Shown one piece after another: positions 44,755-51,601 of a DNA stretch of 51,601 nucleotides (positions are counted from its first letter, which is position 1; each line of letters opens with the position of its first letter). The position numbers and the translations under genes were made by a program. This DNA comes from Pseudaminobacter soli (ex Li et al. 2025) (GTDB lineage: Bacteria; Pseudomonadota; Alphaproteobacteria; Rhizobiales; Rhizobiaceae). The notes below the pieces were generated by a model. The model did no database searches and was not told where the DNA came from. It worked only from the letters and a program-made list of their open reading frames with translations. The DNA lies in NCBI RefSeq assembly GCF_003012705.1, contig NZ_PXYL01000025.1:1-51601 (forward strand). Reading direction: 5' to 3'.

Positions 44755-46563
44755 TCACGACCCCGTCGCGGCCATGTCGACCGGCTGGGCGGGCGCGACA
44801 CGGAGTGGCCGAAGCGTCTGGCCACGCGGATCCCTTCCCAGATGCAGGGTGCGCGTAAAGAAGTGCCCGTTGATACCGCGGCCGATATTGATGATGGCGG
44901 CATCGGGCAGATGATGCTCCAGCATCGCGAAGATGCGGTGGCGCGCGTCGCTCTCAAGCATGTCCAGCGCCTCGTCGATCACCACCCAATCCGACTTGTG
45001 CAGAGCCAGCCGGGCAAAGGAAATGAGCCGCTGCTCGCTCTCGACGAGCTCCCGGTCCCAGCGCGCGGTGCGGTCGAGGGATTCGGTCAGTCGCCCCAGC
45101 CCCGACTCCACCAGAACCGCCGTCAGGTCGGCCTGCGCAAACGTTTCGGAGCTTCGCGGGTAGCATAGCACCTCGCGCAGCGTGCCCGGCGGCAGATAGG
45201 GCATGCGCGGCACGAAGGTCGGCGGCTTGCCCGATGGCAGGCCAATGCGTCCACTGCCCCAAGGCCAGAGCCCCGCAACCGCACGGAAGAACAGCGTCTT
45301 CCCCACGCCTGGGTCGCCGGTGACCAGCACCCGTTCGCCGGGCAGTACTTCAACATGCTTGTCGACCAGCCGCGTGCAGCCGCTTGGCGAAGCGACCTCG
45401 AGATTGTCGAAGGTCATGCGTTCGCCATCCAGCGGCACCAGTTCGATGCGCTTTTCCATATCGTGCAGAACGTCGGTCTTGAGCAGCCCCATCCGGAAGG
45501 CCGAAACACGCAGCAGCGTGGCGCGCCAGTCCGCGATATTGCCGATGTTGTCGATGAACCAGCGGAGCGAAGCGTGGACCTGGTTGAAAGCGCTGACCGC
45601 CATCATCAGCCCGCCGAAGCTGATGTCCCCATGGAAATAGACCGGGGAAGCAACGATGATCGGCGCGATCACCGTAAGCCAGCCATAGCTCGCGGTGACC
45701 CAGGTGAGCCGCGTGGTCGCAACGACGATGCTGCGCAGTGCGGACAGCAGGCTCGCGAGATCGAATTCCAGCCGGCGCTTCTCATCTGCCTCGCCGGCCG
45801 CAAGCGATATCGCATCGACGTGTTCGTTGACGCGCATCAAGGAGGAACGCAGCTCGGCCTCGCGCGCATAGCGGTCGCCGTTGAGCTTGATGAGCGGGCG
45901 GCCGACCAGCCAGCTCAGCCATGAGCCCATCCCGGCATAGGTGATCGCCGCCCAGACCATATAACCGGGGATGACGAAACTCTTGCCGGCGATATGGAAC
46001 GTAAATCCCTGGGAGAGCGTCCAGAGCACGCCGATGAAGCTGACGAGCAGCACCGAGGCCTGGAAAAGGCCGACGCCGAGGTCGGTCGAAAGCTCGCTCA
46101 GGTGGCGGGCATCCTCGTGCAGACGCTGATCCGGGTTGACGCCGATGGCACCGGCATTGGCCAGGCGGAAGGCCCGGCGCGGGCGCATCCACTCGGTGAT
46201 CAGGTCGAGCGTCAGCCCTTCACGCAGCTTCAGCCGGAGCATCTGGTTGAGCCATGTCTGCGCAACGTTCAACAGCAGAAGGAAGATCGCGATGTAGGCG
46301 AATACCGAAAGCTGGTGGAAGAATTCATGCAGATCACGCCGTTCCAGCGCGTCGTAGAAGGGCCGGTTCCAGCTGACCAGCAGGACCTGCCCATACGCCG
46401 TCGCGGTGACGACGATGATCATGCCCGCTCCCAAGCCGAACAGAACGTAGCGGACCGGCGAGGCCATGAAAGCTCGCCACATCATGATCAATTGCCGGGC
46501 AAGGCTTTCCTCGATGCCGGCGGGCGGTTTGATTTTCGACTTGCCTTGTGCCTGATCCGCCAT
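44755..46563 (-). CDS. ABC transporter, fused membrane and ATPase domains (SbmA/BacA-YddA type)
   Basis: The 602-residue half-transporter has an N-terminal ABC_membrane_2 domain with about six helices. It includes the family pattern WNRPFYDALERRD and the RLHEDARHLSELSTDLGVGL loop. The C-terminal ATPase has Walker A GDPGVGKT (416-423) and Walker B WVVIDEALDM. The signature motif is degenerate (LVESEQRL in place of LSGGQ). The family includes YddA and, without the ATPase, the SbmA/BacA peptide uptake proteins and ABCD-type carriers of very-long-chain acyl-CoA. The substrate is unknown. The start at 46563 is preferred over 46593. Confidence 0.88.
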   Translation of the reverse strand: MADQAQGKSKIKPPAGIEESLARQLIMMWRAFMASPVRYVLFGLGAGMIIVVTATAYGQVLLVSWNRPFYDALERRDLHEFFHQLSVFAYIAIFLLLLNVAQTWLNQMLRLKLREGLTLDLITEWMRPRRAFRLANAGAIGVNPDQRLHEDARHLSELSTDLGVGLFQASVLLVSFIGVLWTLSQGFTFHIAGKSFVIPGYMVWAAITYAGMGSWLSWLVGRPLIKLNGDRYAREAELRSSLMRVNEHVDAISLAAGEADEKRRLEFDLASLLSALRSIVVATTRLTWVTASYGWLTVIAPIIVASPVYFHGDISFGGLMMAVSAFNQVHASLRWFIDNIGNIADWRATLLRVSAFRMGLLKTDVLHDMEKRIELVPLDGERMTFDNLEVASPSGCTRLVDKHVEVLPGERVLVTGDPGVGKTLFFRAVAGLWPWGSGRIGLPSGKPPTFVPRMPYLPPGTLREVLCYPRSSETFAQADLTAVLVESGLGRLTESLDRTARWDRELVESEQRLISFARLALHKSDWVVIDEALDMLESDARHRIFAMLEHHLPDAAIINIGRGINGHFFTRTLHLGRDPRGQTLRPLRVAPAQPVDMAATGS

Positions 46564-46762
46564 CGGTGCAGATCCTTTCCTCGCAGCATGCACTGTAGAA
46601 ATATAGTGCTTCGCAAGGCGGTCCTTTTACCAGCCCCTCTTAAGCAAATGTCTGGTAGCTGGTCGTGATCGGTCGAGGACGGTCATGGCGCGGAAATTCG
46701 TACGGCACCGCGCCCGGAAGAATGGCCCTGCCCCATAGAAGGCGAGGGCCATGATGCACGAA
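46564..46762. other. Spacer with a hairpin after the small secreted gene
   Basis: On the minus strand a -10-like TATATT lies about 35 bases before the ABC transporter start. ATGGCCCT (46722-46729) and AGGGCCAT (46745-46752) can pair with a 15-base loop just beyond the stop of the secreted-protein gene. It could act as a weak terminator. Nothing else is seen. Confidence 0.35.
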
Positions 46763-47104
46763 TTACTCGTGGATCGTGTAGGAGCCGAGATCGCAGAGGT
46801 TCTGCGTGTCGGTCGTCGTGGTGAGATCGGAATCCTCGGTGAACTCGAAACGCATGTCGTAGTTGCAGACCGAGCGGCCGTCGGCGATGGTCACAGTGGC
46901 GCTTTCGCCCGGGTTGAGCACGTCGCGGCCCAGAACGTCGGCTTCCCAATTGTCGACGCCCGTGGGCGACGTGTAGAACTCGGTGAGCACCGAACCCGTA
47001 CCGTTGGTCAGCGTGAAGACCAGATCTTCCGCCTTCGCGGAAACTGCAGAAGCCAGACAGACCGCCACAGCGCCGGCAGCAATTGCACGAACGTCAAATG
47101 TCAT
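46763..47104 (-). CDS. Small secreted protein of unknown function
   Basis: The 113-residue protein has a signal peptide cut near residue 24 (VSAKAED). The mature part has a compact pattern: VFTLTNGTGSVLTEFYTSP, WEADVLGRDVLNPGES and ADGRSVCNYDMRFEF, with two cysteines (about 83 and 105) that could form a disulfide. Relatives in alphaproteobacteria are known to me mainly as hypothetical proteins, sometimes wrongly called argininosuccinate lyase. The regular strands suggest a small periplasmic beta protein. No partner gene is evident. Confidence 0.78.
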   Translation of the reverse strand: MTFDVRAIAAGAVAVCLASAVSAKAEDLVFTLTNGTGSVLTEFYTSPTGVDNWEADVLGRDVLNPGESATVTIADGRSVCNYDMRFEFTEDSDLTTTTDTQNLCDLGSYTIHE

Positions 47105-47259
47105 GGAAATGTTTTCCCCCTGCCCGTAATTGGGCCGGATTTCGATAACAGCAGTTCGTGAACATGGGAATATGGCCGGACCCGGCACCCTGAAATATTT
47201 GAATCCGCTTGGTAAAGCGCTGATTTTCGCAAGCGTTGTCAGCAAGCGACTGACTTAGA

Positions 47260-47703
47260 TCACCTCTCGCCGCAAGCCGCCTGCCTACCCGCGATGTGCT
47301 CGATCCAGATGCGATAGAACAGATGGTCGGAATGGCTGGAGAGCAGCGGCGGATCCGGCGTCAGGGCGCCCGGCTCCCACCAGTTGGCATGCTGCTGCAG
47401 CAGCGACCAGGCGTAGTGCCGGTCGCGTGGGCCGGTCAGTTCCTCGTAGAGGCCGTCGACCACCACGCTGCGCCAGCCCGGATGCTTCGAGCAGTCGTCG
47501 ATCTCGATGCAGACGCGGGGGTTTTCGCGCATCCACAAAAGCTTCTTGCCCGGCATTGAGAAGCTGTAGAGATGATGGCCGTCGAAGGCGTAATAGATCG
47601 GAACGACATAGGGCTGGTCATTGTACGAACAGGCCAGCCTGCCCAGCCGGCATGCCCAAAGCAGGGCGGTGCAATCGGCTCGCGTCATTTCCTTCACGAA
47701 CAT
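47260..47703 (-). CDS. Pyridoxamine 5'-phosphate oxidase-fold (flavin-binding) protein
   Basis: The 147-residue protein has the split-barrel flavin-binding pattern: LGRLACSYNDQPYVVPIYYAF, YSFSMPGKKLLWMRENPRVC and EIDD, followed by GWRSVVVDGLYEEL. Proteins of this kind bind FMN, F420 or heme and often act in stress responses, but the reaction here is not known. The start at 47703 is set from the family N-terminus; no clear Shine-Dalgarno site is seen, and a longer frame reaches 47781. Confidence 0.82.
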   Translation of the reverse strand: MFVKEMTRADCTALLWACRLGRLACSYNDQPYVVPIYYAFDGHHLYSFSMPGKKLLWMRENPRVCIEIDDCSKHPGWRSVVVDGLYEELTGPRDRHYAWSLLQQHANWWEPGALTPDPPLLSSHSDHLFYRIWIEHIAGRQAACGER

Positions 47704-48185
47704 GGCCGGGCGCTCGGGTCTTTGTCCCTCCCCGCGCTGTAAATCTAATACGCAGACATGCGCCGAGCAAACGTCTCGCATTGGCGAATGGTCGAATGCG
47801 ATCGCTGCCTGCCGGGCCTATCCAATTGAAATATGACGATATTTTCCGTTTACAATTAAGTAATATCTTATGAATAGGCTCAGGTCATTAAATATTGACC
47901 TACTAGGTTCGGAGTGCTCCTCCGAAACATTTTTTATAAAACTAATATATCAAATTTCATAAGGTAATCGGCCAGCTATTCGACCAAGCGCCAAAGCTTC
48001 TCATCTGACTCTCATTTCATCCTAGGAAGTCGTCTCCGGCCTCGCGTCGGACGTCTCTTATTTCACAACCCGCATGTTCACCCGGTGCAAAGCCAAGGGC
48101 TTTTCACCGCGCGGCCGGACTTTTTCCGGCGGCGATGGCCTGCAGGAACGCGACGTTTCAAATTATTCGTTTTTAAGGAAATCCG
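47704..48185. other. A/T-rich upstream region of the first chemoreceptor gene
   Basis: The stretch is clearly richer in A/T than its surroundings. It holds an inverted repeat AGGTCA (47882-47887)/TGACCT (47896-47901) and a terminator-like hairpin at 47908-47935, listed separately. A second small hairpin, GCCGGA CTTTT TCCGGC, lies at 48114-48130. AAGGA at 48174-48180 is the chemoreceptor ribosome-binding site. No coding frame looks real. Confidence 0.5.
47908..47935 (+). terminator. Terminator-like hairpin without an upstream gene
   Basis: A 7-bp stem (TTCGGAG 47908-47914 with CTCCGAA 47920-47926) and a 5-base loop are followed by ACATTTTTT on the plus strand. No plus-strand gene ends here; the flavin-protein gene begins at 47703 on the other strand. 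It could end a small RNA or attenuate the chemoreceptor transcript. Confidence 0.5.
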
Positions 48186-50180
48186 ATGAGTTCCATTCCA
48201 TTTGACGCAGCAGTTCCTGCGCCCCAGGTCAGCGCCCCATCGCAGAAGCGCAGTTTCTCGCTCGCCAATCTCAGCATCATGCGCAAGCTGGTTCTGGCCT
48301 TCTCGGTCATCATGATCATCAGCATTGCGGTGGCGCTTCTCATGTCGAGATCGCTCTCGACCGTCGAACATGCGAGCACGGAGTTCGAGGCGGCGAGCCG
48401 TCTGCTGACGCATCTGGGCAAGGCGGAAGCCCTGCATCTCGACCGCGTGAACCTTGCGGGTCAGTATGCGCTGGCTCAGAAGCCCGACGTGCTCAAACTC
48501 TACCGAGAGACCACGCAGCTCTTCGAAGCACAGATCGCAGACGCGAAGCATGAGGCCAAGGACAACGAGGCACTCACCTCGGTCATCGAAAAGTTCCACC
48601 TGACCGCAAGGCAATGGCGCCTCGATGTCGGCGATCCGCTGGTCGAACTCGCCAGCAATCCGGGAACCGTGTTCCAGGCCCGCGAGCTTGCCGTGTCCGA
48701 TCGCGCAGCGCAGGCGCAGCAGGCCGTGCGCCCGACGGTTGTCGAGGTGCAGAAGCAGGTCTCCAGCTGGCTCGAATCCATCGGCAAGCTCAAGGACGAC
48801 GCGCTGACCTCTACCGACCATCTTCAGATCGCCGGTGGGGTGACCACCGTCCTCGCTCTTGCCCTCATCGCCTGGCTCCTCTCGCAACAGATCGCCAAGC
48901 CGGTAAGCCAGATGACGGCGGCGATGCGCAATCTCGCCGCTGGCGACCACAACATCGTCATCCCGGCGGTGGGGCGTCGCGACGAGGTCGGGCAGATGGC
49001 AACCGCGGTGCAGAGCTTCAAGGACGCGGCGATCGAGAAGATCCGCCTCGAGACCGAGGCCGAGAGCAGCCGTCGCCGCGCCGAGGAGGAACGGGAGGCC
49101 CGCGCCGCCGCGAAGGCCGAAGAGGACCGCCAGGATCAGATCGCTATCTCGGCACTCGGCGAGGGCCTCGACCGGCTGTCGAGCGGCGATCTTGTCTTCC
49201 GCATCGACGCGCCGTTCCCCGACAAGCTGGTCAAGCTGCGCTCCGACTTCAATGAATCGGTCGACAAGTTGCAGCAGACGATGCTCAGCATCACCGGCAG
49301 CGTGAATGCGATCCACGCCGGCACCGGCGAGATCTCGACCGCCGCCGACGATCTGTCGCGGCGCACCGAGCAGCAGGCGGCAAGCCTCGAGGAGACCGCG
49401 GCCGCGCTCGACCAGATCACCGCCACGGTGAAGAAGACCGCCGAGGGCGCCAGCCATGCCCGCGACGTCGTCTCCGAGGCCAAGGGCGACGCCGAGGCGT
49501 CCGGCGCGGTGGTGCGCCAGGCGATCGCGGCGATGGGCACGATCGAGAAGTCGTCCGACCAGATCGGCCGCATCATCGGCGTCATCGACGAGATCGCCTT
49601 CCAGACCAACCTTCTGGCGCTCAATGCCGGCGTCGAGGCGGCACGCGCCGGGGACGCCGGCCGCGGCTTTGCCGTCGTCGCCTCCGAGGTCCGCGCCTTG
49701 GCGCAGCGCTCGGCGGAAGCGGCGCGCGAGATCAAGAACCTGATCTCGGCCTCGACCACCCAGGTCGGCGAGGGCGTCAAGCTGGTCGCCGCCACCGGCC
49801 AGGCGCTGGAGCGCATCGTCGTCCAGGTCGCCGAGATCAACGCCGTGGTGACCAACATCGCGGCTAGCGCGCACGAGCAGTCGACCGGGCTCGACCAGGT
49901 CAACACCGCGGTCAACCAGATGGACCAGGTGACGCAGCAGAACGCGGCGATGGTCGAGGAATCGACGGCGGCGAGCCACTCGCTGGCGCAGGAGACCGAC
50001 GCGCTGGCGCGCCAGATCGGCAGCTTTAGGCTCGGCAACCCGGCTTCGGTCGAGACCATCCACCCGGCGGCCAAGGCCAGCCCACGCCGCAAGCCCGAGC
50101 TTCGGGTTGCCAGTGGCGGTTACAGCGCTGCCACCGCCCGCGCCGCGGCCCCTGCCGAAGACGGCTGGCAGGAATTCTAA
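48186..50180 (+). CDS. Methyl-accepting chemotaxis protein
   Basis: The 664-residue chemoreceptor has two membrane helices (about 33-54 and 214-235) around a periplasmic helical sensor domain. HAMP domains follow (about 235-290 and a second near 345-400), then the coiled-coil signalling domain. The signalling tip, [20 protein letters not shown], is complete. The chain ends GWQEF, with the W-x-x-F pattern of tethers that recruit CheR/CheB (NWETF in E. coli). AAGGA precedes the ATG. The ligand is unknown. A paralogue starts 517 bases downstream. Confidence 0.94.
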   Translation: MSSIPFDAAVPAPQVSAPSQKRSFSLANLSIMRKLVLAFSVIMIISIAVALLMSRSLSTVEHASTEFEAASRLLTHLGKAEALHLDRVNLAGQYALAQKPDVLKLYRETTQLFEAQIADAKHEAKDNEALTSVIEKFHLTARQWRLDVGDPLVELASNPGTVFQARELAVSDRAAQAQQAVRPTVVEVQKQVSSWLESIGKLKDDALTSTDHLQIAGGVTTVLALALIAWLLSQQIAKPVSQMTAAMRNLAAGDHNIVIPAVGRRDEVGQMATAVQSFKDAAIEKIRLETEAESSRRRAEEEREARAAAKAEEDRQDQIAISALGEGLDRLSSGDLVFRIDAPFPDKLVKLRSDFNESVDKLQQTMLSITGSVNAIHAGTGEISTAADDLSRRTEQQAASLEETAAALDQITATVKKTAEGASHARDVVSEAKGDAEASGAVVRQAIAAMGTIEKSSDQIGRIIGVIDEIAFQTNLLALNAGVEAARAGDAGRGFAVVASEVRALAQRSAEAAREIKNLISASTTQVGEGVKLVAATGQALERIVVQVAEINAVVTNIAASAHEQSTGLDQVNTAVNQMDQVTQQNAAMVEESTAASHSLAQETDALARQIGSFRLGNPASVETIHPAAKASPRRKPELRVASGGYSAATARAAAPAEDGWQEF

Positions 50181-50697
50181 GCCCGGCTCCCACCGGAAAG
50201 TGGGGCCAGATACCAAAGGTTGTAATGCCGTCACGGCATCATTCGAAAGCGTGCGCTCCGGAAGGTTGCGCGGACAGGAGGCGAGACAACCATAGATACG
50301 AAGTTCCGCCCCTCAGGATTGGGCTGGTGCTATCTACATGCAAAATAACGGGAATATTGGGCGTTTTTACGTTTCGGTAATGCGCGGTGTGCTTACCCTT
50401 GAGTCATGTCAGGGGCAGGTCACGACAGGGAGTGACAACGATAAGCGCATCGATGAGGGGAACAGGCTGACCAAGCCGGAAACTCATCACACGGAATGTA
50501 AGAACTGAAACGCCGCCGGCGGACCCGCCTTCTTGAGAAGGCCTGCCGGCAAGCTCGAAGCCCCCAACTTCCCGTTAACAACCCGCAAAGTTGCCCAAGG
50601 TGCGAGGCGCAGGCCTTCCGCCGCACGGCAGAACGCGTCCCGACGACCGCTTTGCGGGGCACCACCGAATCCTAATCCGATGCCAAGGAAACAACCG
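50181..50697. other. Spacer between two chemoreceptor genes
   Basis: No gene is supported in these 517 bases. A small hairpin GCCTTCT TG AGAAGGC lies at 50527-50542. No clear terminator follows the first receptor gene; a CCCAC/GTGGG stem near 50190-50205 is short and lacks a T run. AAGGA about 8 bases before 50698 is the ribosome-binding site of the next gene. Confidence 0.45.
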
Positions 50698-51601
50698 ATG
50701 AGTTCCCTCCCATACGACGCGGCAGCGCCTGCGCCCAACACCTACGCCCCAGGGAAAAGACGCGGCTTCTCGCTCACCAATCTCAACATCACACGCAAGC
50801 TTGCGCTGGGCTTCTCGGCCGTCATTCTGGTCAGCGTCGTGGTGGCGTTCCTGGTGATGCGGTCCGTCGTCACGATGGAAGCCGCCGGGAAGGATTATGA
50901 GATTGCCAACCGCCTGCTGACCAATATCGGCAAGGCAGAAGCCGCAAACATCGATCGGATGAACCTCGCCCGCTTCTACCTGCTGTCGCTGCGGGAAGAC
51001 ATCCAGAAGCGCTATTTCGCCTCGGCCAAAGACTTCGACAGAGCGATCGACGCTGCGAAGAAGGACGCTGCCGGCGACCAGCTGCTGCAGGACTCCATCG
51101 AAAACATTCGCACCATGGCACGTCAGTGGACCTCCGAATACGGCGATCCGGGAGTCTCATACGCGTCAAAGCCAGATACTTATAGTCGAGGACGCGAACT
51201 GATCACCAACGCGACGGGATCCGAAAAGGCGGCCATGGCGCGCTCGGCGATTTCGGAGGTGCAGACCAAGATCGCTTCCTGGCTGGATGACGTCACTGTT
51301 AGGAAGAACGATGCCGCATCCGTCGTCAAGGATGTCCAGCTCGGCGGTGCGATCGGTATCGTCGCCATTCTCGTTCTGATTGGCTGGTGGCTGTCGCTGC
51401 AGATCGCGCGGCCGGTGAACCGGATGACCGAGGCGATGCGCAAGCTGGCGGCGGGCGACCATCTGGTGGCGGTGCCGGCTGTCGGCCGTCGCGACGAGGT
51501 CGGGCAGATGGCGACGGCGGTGCAGAGCTTCAAGGACGCGGCGATCGAGAAGATCCGCCTCGAGACCGAGGCCGAGACGGCGCGCCAGCGGGCCGAGGAG
51601 G
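50698..51601 (+). CDS. Methyl-accepting chemotaxis protein, N-terminal part (cut by window end)
   Basis: The frame is open from the ATG at 50698, with AAGGA 8 bases upstream, to the window end (301 codons). It starts MSSLPYDAAAPAPN, like the preceding receptor. It has a first membrane helix (about 35-54), a periplasmic sensor domain, a second helix (about 216-235) and the start of HAMP. The sensor domain differs clearly from that of its neighbour, but from HAMP onward the DNA is nearly identical. It is probably a tandem paralogue with another ligand. The signalling domain lies beyond the window. Confidence 0.93.
   Translation, partial: MSSLPYDAAAPAPNTYAPGKRRGFSLTNLNITRKLALGFSAVILVSVVVAFLVMRSVVTMEAAGKDYEIANRLLTNIGKAEAANIDRMNLARFYLLSLREDIQKRYFASAKDFDRAIDAAKKDAAGDQLLQDSIENIRTMARQWTSEYGDPGVSYASKPDTYSRGRELITNATGSEKAAMARSAISEVQTKIASWLDDVTVRKNDAASVVKDVQLGGAIGIVAILVLIGWWLSLQIARPVNRMTEAMRKLAAGDHLVAVPAVGRRDEVGQMATAVQSFKDAAIEKIRLETEAETARQRAEE

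Noticed and set aside
48144-48170. EcfG-like GGAAC ... CGTT before the first chemoreceptor
   Set aside because: The spacing is 18 bases, longer than the usual 16-17, and the transcript would begin within about 8 bases of the start codon, inside the ribosome-binding site.
48078-50234. 718-codon minus-strand frame across the chemoreceptor gene
   Set aside because: Antisense to a complete methyl-accepting chemotaxis protein; composition is typical of shadow frames.

Overview
The window reads as a chromosomal segment of a high-GC alphaproteobacterium of the order Hyphomicrobiales (Rhizobiales), most like Mesorhizobium and its relatives in Phyllobacteriaceae. The grounds are the gene order (lysC-ptsP-prfA-prmC-DUF4167-clpB with ubiG divergent; comF-grxC-nitrilase-DUF1178; argJ-GNAT-mutT), the nitrogen-PTS enzyme PtsP, the RpoH and EcfG type promoters, and the palindromic intergenic elements. 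I could not run a database search, so the genus is an inference. No phage, insertion sequence, CRISPR array or tRNA gene was seen.

Layout. 1-531: leader and promoter of an rRNA operon that is transcribed leftwards out of the window. 532-5587: cell-wall and efflux genes (M23 peptidase, DHA2-type MFS pump, L,D-transpeptidase). 5739-15303: a long leftward housekeeping block (lysC, ptsP, prfA, prmC, DUF4167 gene, clpB), with a heat-shock promoter in front of clpB. 15304-16293: a gene-free stretch rich in palindromic repeats. 16294-21517: ubiG, a DMT transporter, the comF-grxC-nitrilase-DUF1178 cluster and an NDUFAF5-like methyltransferase. 21549-30188: a Flp pilin and a small membrane protein, two regulator/MFS-pump modules (GntR and TetR, each with visible palindromic operators), a DUF4336 gene and argJ-GNAT-mutT. 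30274-34551: a secreted parvulin divergent from secA, then a small ABM-domain gene behind a SoxR/MerR-type promoter. 34923-37853: a CelD-like acyltransferase convergent with an acyl-CoA synthetase.

The most unusual part is 38103-40354. Three adjacent leftward genes encode secreted proteins built almost wholly of Gly and Asn. Two use an exact 13-residue repeat (GNxNxGxxNGxxN; 14 and 6 copies) and the middle one uses an 18-residue version that equals the 13-mer plus five residues. The genes are separated or followed by strong hairpins. A NarL-type sensor kinase and response regulator lie divergently upstream. I know no named family for this set; it looks like a cell-surface or matrix repeat-protein system, but that function is inference.

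The right end holds a low-affinity iron permease homologue behind a perfect EcfG (general stress) promoter, a 2OG-Fe(II) oxygenase coupled to an Ogt-type DNA repair methyltransferase, an SbmA/YddA-like ABC exporter, a small secreted protein, a flavin/PNPOx-fold protein and two tandem chemoreceptors. The second chemoreceptor is cut by the window end.
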